From contig NZ_CP011533.1 of assembly GCF_001704275.1 (NCBI RefSeq), positions 5,394,001 to 5,458,000 on the forward strand: a DNA stretch of 64,000 nucleotides, given 5' to 3'. The notes beneath the pieces are model-generated. The model did no database searches. It was given only the letters and a program-made list of their open reading frames with translations, and had not been told where the DNA came from. Below, piece after piece: positions 8,178 to 17,340 of this stretch; position 1 is the first letter of the stretch; each line of letters opens with the position of its first letter. The position numbers and the translations under genes are program-made. Source of the DNA: Streptomyces noursei ATCC 11455. Lineage in GTDB: Bacteria; Actinomycetota; Actinomycetes; Streptomycetales; Streptomycetaceae.

Positions 8178-9241
8178 TTTGCACCCTCCATGGCCGGTAC
8201 GTCCTTGTTGTCATGCGCGGCCACGGCATCGCCGGTCATCAGTCGGATCTCCTCCACCCGTATTCCCCGCTCGCGCAGGAAGTCGATTGACGCCGAGTTA
8301 TCCGCCGGTTGCTTGGGCAACGCGATCCGCATCCGCCCTCGCTGGCGTCCGCCACCGCTCTCCAACGACGCCCCGAGGACCTCCACTTCGACGTTGTGCA
8401 TACGGGAGAGCTGAGAGACCACGGACTGGTTTTCCAACCCCTGGTGGAACGTCACATCGAGAACGGTCCGGTCCATGGCGGCTACCTCGCCCGCAACCGG
8501 GTACAACTCCTTCGCCAACTCTGATCCTGGCGCCGCAAGAAGCTCGGGAACGGTGCCGGATTCGACGACCCGGCCCCCTTTCATCACCGCGGCCGAATCA
8601 CAGATCGTCTTGACGACGTCCATCTCGTGCGTGATCAGCAAAATGGTGAGCCCGAGCTGTTGGTTGAGGTCACGCAGCAGCTGGAGAATCGATCGCGTGG
8701 TTTCCGGGTCGAGAGCAGAGGTTGCCTCGTCCGAAAGAAGAACTTTCGGGTCGGCGGCCAGTGCGCGGGCAATTCCGACACGCTGCTTCTGTCCACCCGA
8801 CAACTGCGCCGGGTAGCTCTTCGCCTTGTCCGCCAGACCGACCAGATCCAGCAGTTCAACTGCCTTCCTTGCGCGCTCCCTTGACGGGAGTCCGAGCATT
8901 TCCAACGGCAGCTCTACGTTTTCCTGAACGGTCCGCGAAGACAGCAGATTGAAATGCTGAAAGACCATACCGATGCGGCTACGAGCCCTGCGGAGCGCCG
9001 AGTTCGCCCGGCCCGAGCGGCCGGCCAGCGTGGTCAGTTCCTCGCCTGCCACGGTGATGGTCCCCGAAGTCGGCCGCTCCAGCATGTTGACACAACGGAT
9101 CAGGGTGCTCTTGCCTGCGCCACTCTGCCCAAGGATGCCGTATACCTCGCCCTCGCGGACATGCATATCCACGCCGTCGAGGGCGGTTACCTCGCGGCCG
9201 CGCAAGCGGTAGACCTTGGTCAGGTCTTTTGCAGTGATCAA
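8174..9241 (-). CDS. metN: MetN-type ABC ATPase with NIL domain (355 aa)
   Basis: ATPase of the methionine importer. Walker A is GQSGAGKST, the signature is LSGGQKQRVGIARAL, and Walker B is VLLSDEATSALDP with the MetN-type S-D-E-A. The C-terminal 90 residues, beginning TVLDVTFHQGLENQSVVSQ, form the NIL domain that senses intracellular methionine and inhibits transport in E. coli MetNI. The start appears to be TTG at 9241, preceded by GGAAATG. It is the first gene of metN-metI-metQ; a small ORF lies just upstream (9299-9520). Confidence 0.92.
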   Translation of the reverse strand: MITAKDLTKVYRLRGREVTALDGVDMHVREGEVYGILGQSGAGKSTLIRCVNMLERPTSGTITVAGEELTTLAGRSGRANSALRRARSRIGMVFQHFNLLSSRTVQENVELPLEMLGLPSRERARKAVELLDLVGLADKAKSYPAQLSGGQKQRVGIARALAADPKVLLSDEATSALDPETTRSILQLLRDLNQQLGLTILLITHEMDVVKTICDSAAVMKGGRVVESGTVPELLAAPGSELAKELYPVAGEVAAMDRTVLDVTFHQGLENQSVVSQLSRMHNVEVEVLGASLESGGGRQRGRMRIALPKQPADNSASIDFLRERGIRVEEIRLMTGDAVAAHDNKDVPAMEGAK

Positions 9242-9298
9242 GGGATTTCATTTCCTTTTGCGGGGGCGGCAGACAGCGGCATGAGCCGCGGGTGCCTC

Positions 9299-9520
9299 TC
9301 ATGAGACGAATGCGGAGGCGGACATCACTGGCCTCATCCCATATCCAGCGGGAATGTGCTGATACATGACGGATTCCTCGAACGAGGAGACGCACGTCAC
9401 GCGGAAGCCCTTTCGTGCGTAATGCGTGACACGAACTTCCTGCAGCGCGTCGGGAACCAGCCTGACGAAGAGGTCGTCCAGGGGTACGGAAATCGCAGTA
9501 ACGGCTCGGTTATGGCACAT
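9299..9520 (-). CDS. Small ORF or leader peptide upstream of metN
   Basis: An open frame of 73 codons ends 57 bp before metN. An internal ATG at 9366 has a GAGGAA box and would give a 22-residue peptide starting MYQHIPAGYGMRPVMS with three methionines. Either the whole frame is a small protein or the short form is a leader peptide for the transporter operon. I do not recognise the 73-residue sequence. Coding status is uncertain. Confidence 0.3.
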   Translation of the reverse strand: MCHNRAVTAISVPLDDLFVRLVPDALQEVRVTHYARKGFRVTCVSSFEESVMYQHIPAGYGMRPVMSASAFVS

Positions 9521-10454
9521 CGACCACGAGGCGAGTGTGAGCAGTCAGCGCAAGCAGTGCGCTGCCCTCGGCGACGAGGGTGATCAAGCGATCAAGCCGC
9601 TTGCCGTCCTGCTTGCGGCACCGCCGCAGAAGCCATGGAAGGCGAACTTGCGTGCCTTCTCCCCCGTTGTCCGTGCACTCCGCCGGAAATCAGCAATTTA
9701 ACGCTTTGAGTACTGACGGCGGCGTACGGGATTTGGCTTACTCTCCTACGCGTACGAGCCACGCCCCTGCAGCATCTCGGCAACGGCGTCGTTCCGGAAC
9801 TGCACCTCGGACCGGCCACCCGAACCCAGATGCGGCTCGGGGCGAACGGATGCCACGCCGACCGCGGCGGGGTGCTCTCCGGTCATACGGCGATACGAAG
9901 CGACGACGTTCACGTTGGTTCATTTCGTGTAGCGATAGGACGCCATTCACAGGGTTAGGGCCCCGAGATGGCTCGTTGCGGAGGAGCTTTTCAAGGCCAA
10001 TGCCCGGACGCAAGGATTCCCGCCGACTTCGTCAGGTCTCAGCTGGGACTCCGTGAAGAAGGCACGAGGCCAGGACGGGCAAGGCAGGATCGCACTGTGG
10101 GCCGGGGTATCGCGACGGATGCGTTGGGAAGTATTCGGTTCCGGCAAGGCAACGCGCGCTCCGGAACCCATCGCGGGGCGGTGGTCCAGCAACCCGATGG
10201 TCTTGCGGTCGACGCGGAACTCGGTGCTCATGAACTCACGCCGGATCTGAGGGAAGTAGCCGGACTTCCGCCGTGGTCGCCTCGCGGTACGGCTCGCTGA
10301 GGTGGGGGTGAACCAGCTCCGGCTCCGTGCTCCGCGGTGCTGCCGCGCTCCTTTCCGGGCGTGGTTGTGTGATCGGTGCACCTCGTCCTGGCGGTGGGCA
10401 ACGGCCACCGTTGAAGGGTCAGTCGCCAGGCGGCCGAACCGCGGACGGAGTGTT
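9521..10454. other. No convincing gene
   Basis: About 930 bp between the metNIQ operon and the IS701-like gene. Several overlapping frames exist on both strands but none has both a ribosome binding site and a recognisable domain. The promoters of the divergently transcribed metN operon and the IS701-like gene should lie here; I see no clear operator. Confidence 0.5.
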
Positions 10455-11777
10455 GTGAACCAAGCAGTTGCGCTGAGTCTGAGGGATTCTCTTGGGCAGC
10501 ATGTGGAGCCCGCCCGTGCCGAAGAGAACGGAGAGGGCGGGAGCGGGTGTGCGGATCTGCGGGCAGCGCTGTTCTCCGTCCTGCGCCGTAGCGATCAGCG
10601 CAAGAAGGCGGATCAGTACCTGAGCGGGCTGCTGACGACCCAGGGGCGTAAGTCGATACGGAATATCGCCACGCTGCAGGGCGGGACCGCCGCTGAGCAG
10701 AGCCTGCACCACTTCATCTCCCGTTCCACGTGGGACTGGCAGCCGATGCGGGCCGCGCTGGCGAGTTTCATGGAGTGCGTGGCGACCCAACAGGCATGGG
10801 TGGTGCAGTCGTTGCCGATTGCCAAGTCGGGGACGCAATCGGTAGGTGTGGGGCGGCAGCTCATTGTCGACCGCGGACAGATGATGAATGGCCAGTTGGC
10901 ACATGGCGCTTGGTTTGCTTCGGAGGAGCTCAGTGTTCCGGTCGGCTGGCGCTTGTTCCTGCCGCCGAGTTGGCTCGACGACCAGGTACAGCGATCGCGG
11001 GCGGAGATACCCCGGGGCGTAGGTGAGGCGACGCCGTGGGAGTGTGCCATTGCCACGGGCCTTGAGGCCGTGCAGGCGTGGGGGCTGTCGGCCAAGCCGG
11101 TGGTTCTGGACGTCGAGGTGAGTGATCCCGGTGTGGCTGCCCGATCGTTCGCGAAGGCTGGGGTTCCGCTGCTCATGCGGATCGATGACCGGACGCGGCT
11201 GGTGCCGGCCGATTCGGCGCGGTCCGGATCCGGCCTGGGTTCGCTCACGGCACGGCGGATCCTTGAGTCGGTCAAGGGGCAGGCCCGCCCAGTGGTGTGG
11301 ACGCATCCGGTCGTGCCCGGCGTATGCCGGACCACGCTCGCCGTAGCGGTCCCCGTACGGCTCGCCCGGTCGGGGGCAGGCCCCCAGCCGACCTGGCTCG
11401 CCCGGAGGAGCGTGCTGCTGGGCGAATGGCACGACGATCTGCGGCGCGGGCCGGCGCGGATCTGGCTGGCCGATCTGCCGGACACGTGGCCCAGCTCGCC
11501 AGGACGCCTGGCCGGCTCCTTGTTGAGGCTGGTCAAGCTTGCCGAGAAGGTGGGCCGCGATGTGGAGCGGGTGGGCGACCGGTTGGGACTAAGGGACTTC
11601 GAGGGTCGGTCCTTCCCCGGCTGGCATCGGCATATGACGCTCGCCTCCGCGGCCCATGCGGAGGTGGTGCTGCACTCCGGGCCAGGAGAGTCGTGGAGTT
11701 CCGACCGGTCCAGCCACAAAGCATTCTATGAGCGGGAGTTGGGGGACCCGCTCGTGCTGCCAGGGCTATCCGCCTGA
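10455..11777 (+). CDS. IS701-family transposase-like protein (440 aa), probably inactive
   Basis: The layout matches the IS701 DDE transposase family: an LHHFISRSTWDW segment near the N-terminus, then KSGTQSVGVGRQ, a FLPPSWLDD stretch, and GLSAKPVVLDVEV. The first catalytic aspartate block, normally VVDDTGF-like, reads VVQSLPIAKSG here, so the first Asp is absent. Proteins like this are frequent beside Streptomyces metabolite clusters as single genes without inverted repeats, and I see no terminal repeats. The GTG at 10455 has a GGAG box; the frame is open further upstream without a better start. The 3' end overlaps the convergent PucR gene by 52 bp. Confidence 0.7.
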   Translation: MNQAVALSLRDSLGQHVEPARAEENGEGGSGCADLRAALFSVLRRSDQRKKADQYLSGLLTTQGRKSIRNIATLQGGTAAEQSLHHFISRSTWDWQPMRAALASFMECVATQQAWVVQSLPIAKSGTQSVGVGRQLIVDRGQMMNGQLAHGAWFASEELSVPVGWRLFLPPSWLDDQVQRSRAEIPRGVGEATPWECAIATGLEAVQAWGLSAKPVVLDVEVSDPGVAARSFAKAGVPLLMRIDDRTRLVPADSARSGSGLGSLTARRILESVKGQARPVVWTHPVVPGVCRTTLAVAVPVRLARSGAGPQPTWLARRSVLLGEWHDDLRRGPARIWLADLPDTWPSSPGRLAGSLLRLVKLAEKVGRDVERVGDRLGLRDFEGRSFPGWHRHMTLASAAHAEVVLHSGPGESWSSDRSSHKAFYERELGDPLVLPGLSA

Positions 11778-13705
11778 CGGGCGGCTGAACGATGGTCCCG
11801 GAGTGTGCGACGGGTGTGGTTCAGCCGAAGGGCCAGCTGGATCTCCAGCGCGCGGTCGGGCTTTTGCCAGTTGGGGCCCAGGAGTTCGGTGATCCGATCC
11901 AACCGGCGGGAGACCGTGTTGGGGTGGACGTGCAGGGACCGGGCCGCGTGCCGGGGGCTGCCACTCGCTGCGAAATAGGCGTCCAGGGTGTGCGCGAGGT
12001 CGGTGAAGCGCTGGGTGTCGTAGTCGAGTACGGCACCGATGACGGAGTGGATGTAGTCCTCGACGTCGAAGGTGTCGGAGAGGAGGACGCCGAGAAAGCC
12101 CATCTGCTGGGGGGTGGCGAAGCAGCCGGTGCTGCCGAGGTCCGTGAGGGCTTGGAGACAGTACTGGGCTTCGCGGTGTATCTGGCGGACGGTGTCGAGG
12201 CCGGATGTGGGGCCGGCCGCGCCGACTGTGACGGGGTGGCCGAGGAGCGATGAGAGTTCGTCGTAGATGGCCCTGGCAGCAGCGTTCGCATCGTCCCCCG
12301 GGAGCAGCAGGGTGATGCAGCCGTCATGGACACTCTTGAGGCCCTGCTTGCGGTGTGCGTATGAAGAGGCCCAGACGACCGCCCGGCCTCGGGAGCCGCC
12401 TTCCGGGCGGGTCACCACGACGACATGGGAGTCGTCGAGGTTGATGCTCAGCCGGCGGGCCCGCTCTTCGACCTGCCGCCACGGTCGGCGCGGTCCGGCC
12501 AGCAGCTCGTCGAGAAACTCGTCGCGCACCTGCCCGGCGGCGAGCGCCGTACTGCGCTCCAGCAGGAGGGCGAGCGCCATGGCCTGGGTGACAAGAGAGA
12601 GCAGCCGGACATCGGAGGGGGCGGCCGGCGGCTCCTCGGGGGCCAGCAACATAGTGCCGAGGTTCTCCCCACCGGCGGCGACCGGGGCGATCCAAGCGCC
12701 GTCGCTCAGCGGGACCGGCTCACCGCCGGCGTGTGCGTCCAGCCGGCACTTGGCCAGCTCCACCTCGTCGCAGCGGGGCGGTTCGCCGATGGCAGCCAGC
12801 AGTCGGCCGCCGGGGTCACGTACAGCCACCGTGCCGCGCATCGCCACGGCCGCCTCCTCGGCGATGGCATGCAGGTCGCGGCCGTCCAGGACGAGGCCGA
12901 TCAGCCGACTATGGACGGCTTCGAGCTGCTGCTCCGTGGTGAGCACGGTCCTGGCCTGTGAGGTATCACGCTCCAGCTCCCGGACCTCGGTCCGGGCCTT
13001 CGCCAGCTCCGCGGTCTGTTCGATGGCGACGGCTGCGAGATCAGCCAGTGAGCACATCAGGCTGATCTCGTCCGGACGGAAGTGCCGCACCTCGCGGTCG
13101 GCGCCGTAGAGCGTGCCCATTACGCTGCCGCAGCACTGCAGCGGGACCGCCATGATGGCGCGGATACCCTCCGCCTCGACCACATCGTCGATCTCTTCGG
13201 AATGCTGAATGTGCTCGTCGACCAGGTAGTCGGGGGTCCAGAACGGAGCGCGTTCGGCCAGGACCGCGGTGCCGAGACCTGCACTGCGGCGTACCGTGAG
13301 CCCGACGTTGAGGGCGGTGGTATCGCCTTCCGAAGCACGGATGGTCATCGTGCCGTCGTTCGCGTCGTGAAGGCCGATGTACGCCATGTCGACGTGCAGC
13401 AGCCGCTGGGCCCGCCGGGCCACCTCCTTGAGCAGGTCGCCCTGGTCGCGCGAGTGGGTCAGCTGGCGGGCGTTGTCCACCAGCGCGGTAAGCCCGGCCT
13501 CCCGTTGTTGAGCTCGACCGAAGAGGTCATGGATGTCCAGGCCGAGACGGACTGCCCGGTCGAGCTTTTCCATGTCCTTTACGGAGGTGCCGTTCCGGCG
13601 GGCGCGCTGGAGAAGTTCCTCAAAGCGCCGCGGAGGCTCCCGGCGGGCCAGAAGTTCGAGCACTGCCAGGGCATCAGGACGGTTCTGTTGCGTGGTCGCC
13701 GTCAC
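11726..13705 (-). CDS. GAF-PucR/CdaR-type transcriptional regulator (659 aa)
   Basis: Large regulator in three parts. Residues about 80-225 form a GAF sensor domain (LLHVDMAYIGLHD, then GIRAIMAVPLQCCGSVMGTLYGA). A short linker helix with DTSQARTVLTTEQQ leads into a second GAF-like/PucR middle region. The C-terminus is a PucR-type helix-turn-helix, HPNTVSRRLDRITELLG. The GTG start has a GAGGGAGT box. PucR/CdaR proteins usually respond to small metabolites and control catabolic or antibiotic genes nearby. The divergent methyltransferase/pabAB operon across a 309-bp gap is a plausible target. Confidence 0.85.
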   Translation of the reverse strand: MTATTQQNRPDALAVLELLARREPPRRFEELLQRARRNGTSVKDMEKLDRAVRLGLDIHDLFGRAQQREAGLTALVDNARQLTHSRDQGDLLKEVARRAQRLLHVDMAYIGLHDANDGTMTIRASEGDTTALNVGLTVRRSAGLGTAVLAERAPFWTPDYLVDEHIQHSEEIDDVVEAEGIRAIMAVPLQCCGSVMGTLYGADREVRHFRPDEISLMCSLADLAAVAIEQTAELAKARTEVRELERDTSQARTVLTTEQQLEAVHSRLIGLVLDGRDLHAIAEEAAVAMRGTVAVRDPGGRLLAAIGEPPRCDEVELAKCRLDAHAGGEPVPLSDGAWIAPVAAGGENLGTMLLAPEEPPAAPSDVRLLSLVTQAMALALLLERSTALAAGQVRDEFLDELLAGPRRPWRQVEERARRLSINLDDSHVVVVTRPEGGSRGRAVVWASSYAHRKQGLKSVHDGCITLLLPGDDANAAARAIYDELSSLLGHPVTVGAAGPTSGLDTVRQIHREAQYCLQALTDLGSTGCFATPQQMGFLGVLLSDTFDVEDYIHSVIGAVLDYDTQRFTDLAHTLDAYFAASGSPRHAARSLHVHPNTVSRRLDRITELLGPNWQKPDRALEIQLALRLNHTRRTLRDHRSAARQADSPGSTSGSPNSRS

Positions 13706-14014
13706 GATGACTCCCTCATGTCAAAGGCATAGCCCCCAGATCAACTTCGAATCGTTGGCCCAGGCTACTAGAAATGGCTGATTTTGCGGATTTCGACCCC
13801 ATCGCACGGCAGTGGACCGAGGCGCTGCGGCAGAGGGGTGGCGCAGAGATGGTGGCCGGAGCACCGGATCGCGTGAGGGAAGTGTGACGCGATCACCTTT
13901 GCCAATCCATTACCTCGCGTCATGATCAGCACAGGGGGTGTCGAGGCGGCGCCCGGCTACCGATGTGATGCACGTGGACACGGGTCCTGATGCCACCGGA
14001 AAACAGGGGACCTG
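13706..14014. promoter_or_regulatory. Divergent intergenic region
   Basis: A 309-bp gap between the PucR-type regulator (minus) and the methyltransferase/pabAB operon (plus). No gene is visible. It must hold the promoters of both. I see no clear symmetrical operator. Confidence 0.45.
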
Positions 14015-14773
14015 ATGTCAGAAGTCCGGAGCTACCAGAACTCACTCCAGCGCAGCTGGGACTCCCTCACCCGGGAGGACCGCCCGAACGTCTTCACCAT
14101 GAACGGCCGCGAATGGGACCTGCTGGACCAGGTCTTCGACCCGACGCACACCGCGTCGACCGCCGTCGCCATGGCCCTGCTGGGTCTGTCCGGGTCCCCG
14201 TCGTGGCCGTGGGCAGGCTCGCTGCTGGAGATCGGGTGCGGCACCGGCGCCATCGCGGTCAGCGCTGCGCTGTCCGGCTGCGAGCGCGTCATCGCCTCGG
14301 ACATCAACCCCCACGCGGTACGGAACGCGGCGCTCAATGCGGCCCGGCACGGCGTAGCCGATCGCGTCCGTGCCGTCCACAGCGACCTCTTCGCCGGCCT
14401 CCCGGCGGATGAGCGCGTGGACACCGTCTACTGGCACTCCAACTTCGTGCTCGCCCCGCCGGACTACCGCTACCGCTCGGTCCACGAACGGGCCTACGTC
14501 GACCCCGGGTACACGGCCCACCGCCGGTACCTGGCACAGGCACCGGACCGTCTCGCCCCTGGCGGCCGGGCCCTTCTGCACTTCTCCAGCCGAGGCGACC
14601 TCACCGCACTGCGGCGCATCGCAAGGGAGACCGGGCGGGAGCTGAGGCTACTGCGCAGCGTGACCGTGCCCGACGCCGGCGACATGGTCGAGCACATGCT
14701 GTGGGAGGTGGCTGGCGACCGGACGGCCGACGGCACCGGACGGCTCGCCGCGGAGCAGCCGTGCGCACTCTGA
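14015..14773 (+). CDS. HemK/PrmB-like SAM methyltransferase (252 aa)
   Basis: Class I methyltransferase with a clear motif I, LLEIGCGTGAIAVSAALSG, and the acidic strand VIASDINPHAVRNAALNA typical of the HemK/TrmN-like group. The motif IV position reads VYWHSNFVLAPPDYR, where protein-glutamine methyltransferases have NPPY; the loss of NPPY argues against a release-factor methylase and for a specialised small-molecule substrate. Its 3' end overlaps pabAB by 13 bp, so both are translated together. Candidate acceptor: an aminobenzoate- or aminochorismate-derived metabolite, by context only. Confidence 0.75.
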   Translation: MSEVRSYQNSLQRSWDSLTREDRPNVFTMNGREWDLLDQVFDPTHTASTAVAMALLGLSGSPSWPWAGSLLEIGCGTGAIAVSAALSGCERVIASDINPHAVRNAALNAARHGVADRVRAVHSDLFAGLPADERVDTVYWHSNFVLAPPDYRYRSVHERAYVDPGYTAHRRYLAQAPDRLAPGGRALLHFSSRGDLTALRRIARETGRELRLLRSVTVPDAGDMVEHMLWEVAGDRTADGTGRLAAEQPCAL

Positions 14774-16914
14774 TCGTCGACAACTACGACTCCTTCACGT
14801 ACAACCTCTTCCACTCCCTCGCCAGGGTGAATGGGGAGGATCCGGTGGTGGTCCGCAACGACGACCCCTCCTGGCGGCTCGGCCGACTCGCTGAGTTCGA
14901 CAACGTGGTGCTCTCACCCGGTCCGGGAAGCCCTGCCCACGCCGCCGACTTCGGCATCTGCCGGGAGCTGGTGGATCGCTGCGACCTGCCCTTGCTCGGA
15001 GTCTGCCTCGGCTACCAGGGCATCGCGCTCCAGCACGGCGCCACCGTGGGGCGCGCCCCGGAACCCCGGCACGGCCGTACCTCACCAGTGCTGCACGACG
15101 GGACCGGCCTGTTCGAGGGGCTGCCGCAGCCGTTCGAGGCGGTGCGTTACCACTCGCTTGCGGTCAGCGCACTGCCGGAGGAGCTGGTGGCGACAGCCTG
15201 GACGCCGGACGGGATACTCATGGGTCTGCGCCACCGCGACCGTCCCCTGTGGGGCGTGCAGTTCCATCCCGAATCGGTGGCCACCCAATACGGGCAGGAA
15301 CTGCTGGCGAACTTCCGGGACCTGAGCCTGACGCGAGGAGCGCGGCGGGACCGGCCGGTACCAGTGAGCCCAAGTGCCGCCATGTTCACCGGTCTTTCCG
15401 CGCCCGCGCCGCCCGGACCCGCCCGGCGGCTGCGGGTGCTGGTCGAGGATCTGCCCACTCGCTGGGACGAGGAGGCTGCCTTCGACGCGCTGTTCCGCGG
15501 CAGCGAGCACACCTTCTGGCTGGATAGCAGCCGTCGCGACCCATCGCTGGGGCGCTTCTCGTTCATGGGGGACGCGGCGGGGCCGCTCGCCCGGGTGGCC
15601 ACGGCCGATGTGCACGACCGTACGGTGACCGTACGGTCCGCCGCCGGTACGCAGGTCGTGACCGGTGAGTTCCTGGAGTGGCTGGACGTGGATCTGCGCG
15701 GGGTCCGTACCGAACTCCCCGACCTGCCCTTCGAATTCGCACTGGGGTGGGTCGGCTACCTCGGCTATGAGTTGAAGGCCGAATGCGGCGGGGCTCGTGC
15801 GCACCGCTCCGAGGAACCCGATGCGGCGATGATCTTCACCGACCGTGCTCTGGTCCTCGACCATCTGACGGGGACGACGTACCTGCTCGCGCTGGTGGAG
15901 GAGGGTGGCGAGGGCGCCGGGTATTCGGACGAAACCGCGCGCGCCTGGTTTGCCGACGCCGCCGAGGCCCTGGACGCGATCGCCGGGGTCGTGCCGCACC
16001 GGCCGAACCTGCCTGCCCCGCTCTCTCCCATCCGACTGCGCCACGACCGCGAGACCTATCTGGACCTGATCGAGCGGTGCCAGCAGGAGATCACGGCGGG
16101 CGAGACATATGAGGTCTGTCTGACAAACATGGCCGAGGCGGACGGAGACCTCGATCCCTGGCAGAGCTACCGGTTCCTGCGCCGCACCAGCCCCGCGCCG
16201 TTCGGGGCGCTCCTGCGCCTCGGCCAACTATCGGTACTGAGCACCTCTCCTGAGCGGTTTCTCCGCGTTTCCCGGGACGGTACGGCCGAGTCCAAACCGA
16301 TCAAGGGGACCCGGCCTCGCGGCGCGGGGCCACGGGAGGACGCCGCGCTGGTGGCGGCGCTGCGCACGAGCGAGAAGGACCGCGCCGAGAACCTGATGAT
16401 CGTCGACCTCGTACGCAACGACCTGGGGCAGTGCGCCGAGGTCGGCTCGGTAGAGGTGACCAGACTCTTCGACGTCGAAAGCTATGCGACTGTCCACCAG
16501 CTCGTGAGTACGGTCCGGGCGCGACTGGCGGCCGGCCGGAGCGCCGTGGAGTGCGTTCGCGCCGCTTTCCCCGGGGGCTCGATGACCGGGGCGCCCAAGA
16601 TCCGCACGATGGAGATCGTCGACCGTCTTGAAGCGGGACCGCGCGGTGTCTACTCCGGCGCCATCGGCTACTTCTCCCTATCCGGTGCGGCCGATCTGAG
16701 CATCGTCATCCGCACCGCTGTGGTGACACCGGGACGGGTGCGCTACGGCGTCGGCGGCGCCATTGTCGCGCTCTCCGACCCGACGGCGGAGTACGAGGAG
16801 ACGGCGGTGAAGGCAGCTCCGCTACTGGCCCTGGCGCAGGGTTCCTTCCCAGGGCGGGCGGAGATCGCCGAGATCGGCAGCGCGCTGTGTGCGGCAACTG
16901 CAGCAACGGAATGA
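14761..16914 (+). CDS. pabAB: Fused aminodeoxychorismate synthase PabAB (717 aa)
   Basis: Converts chorismate and glutamine to 4-amino-4-deoxychorismate. Residues 1-190 are the glutamine amidotransferase, with PGPGSP, nucleophile C82 in GVCLGYQG, and the FHPES histidine/glutamate pair. After a linker, residues about 220-710 form the chorismate-binding PabB domain with KGTRPRG, VRNDLG and the PGGSMTGAPK motif. The GTG at 14761 is chosen because the protein then starts at the conserved TLIVDNYDSFTYN. Fused PabAB enzymes in Streptomyces often belong to antibiotic pathways (p-aminobenzoate starters, aminophenylalanine units). No pabC, papB or papC is nearby, so the product pathway is unclear. Confidence 0.95.
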   Translation: MRTLIVDNYDSFTYNLFHSLARVNGEDPVVVRNDDPSWRLGRLAEFDNVVLSPGPGSPAHAADFGICRELVDRCDLPLLGVCLGYQGIALQHGATVGRAPEPRHGRTSPVLHDGTGLFEGLPQPFEAVRYHSLAVSALPEELVATAWTPDGILMGLRHRDRPLWGVQFHPESVATQYGQELLANFRDLSLTRGARRDRPVPVSPSAAMFTGLSAPAPPGPARRLRVLVEDLPTRWDEEAAFDALFRGSEHTFWLDSSRRDPSLGRFSFMGDAAGPLARVATADVHDRTVTVRSAAGTQVVTGEFLEWLDVDLRGVRTELPDLPFEFALGWVGYLGYELKAECGGARAHRSEEPDAAMIFTDRALVLDHLTGTTYLLALVEEGGEGAGYSDETARAWFADAAEALDAIAGVVPHRPNLPAPLSPIRLRHDRETYLDLIERCQQEITAGETYEVCLTNMAEADGDLDPWQSYRFLRRTSPAPFGALLRLGQLSVLSTSPERFLRVSRDGTAESKPIKGTRPRGAGPREDAALVAALRTSEKDRAENLMIVDLVRNDLGQCAEVGSVEVTRLFDVESYATVHQLVSTVRARLAAGRSAVECVRAAFPGGSMTGAPKIRTMEIVDRLEAGPRGVYSGAIGYFSLSGAADLSIVIRTAVVTPGRVRYGVGGAIVALSDPTAEYEETAVKAAPLLALAQGSFPGRAEIAEIGSALCAATAATE

Positions 16915-16917
16915 CGA

Positions 16918-16947
16918 AGGCTCCGATCGTGATCCGGTCGGAGCCTT
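16918..16947 (+). terminator. Hairpin directly after pabAB
   Basis: Ten-base arms 16918-16927 and 16938-16947 (AAGGCTCCGA and its complement) with a 10-nt loop, beginning 3 bp after the pabAB stop. The position fits a transcription terminator for the methyltransferase-pabAB operon. Confidence 0.65.
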
Positions 16948-16968
16948 CGATTGCCCCGCTGAGCGGTG

Positions 16969-17012
16969 CGGAGGATGCGAGATTCGAACTCGCGAGGGGT
17001 TGCCCCCAACAC
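16969..17012 (-). other. 3' fragment of a tRNA-Ser gene
   Basis: The minus strand reads as the variable arm, T arm (GAGTTCGAATCTC) and acceptor 3' strand (ATCCTCC) of a class II tRNA-Ser. The anticodon and D arms are missing, so it cannot be functional. Isolated tRNA 3' ends are the usual scars or right junctions of elements that integrate into tRNA genes. No partner copy exists in this window, so an older or rearranged integration is the likely source. Confidence 0.7.
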
Positions 17013-17340
17013 CTTTTCCACATGTTCGTCTGGGGGGCCGGGAGAGTGCGGGAACGTCCTGACCTGCGGCGGAGCGAGATGCGGGGCGGGTGCTGGACGG
17101 GGTGGACGAGACCAGGACTGAGACCGGAGAGTGGTCGGTTCTTGCCCTACCTGCCGGTGTTGGAGTTTATGCAGGTCAGGGCGTTGGTCTCGCTTGGCCT
17201 GGGGTGGTCTCGCAGGGGCTCTGGGAGAAGATCATCTCCCAGATTTCTCCCAGGAGGCGTGGACGACTGTCGTTCGTCGTGACTCAGCCCGTCGGAGTGT
17301 GGCGTCGCACGAGCGAATTCACTGCACGGTTCACTTCGGC

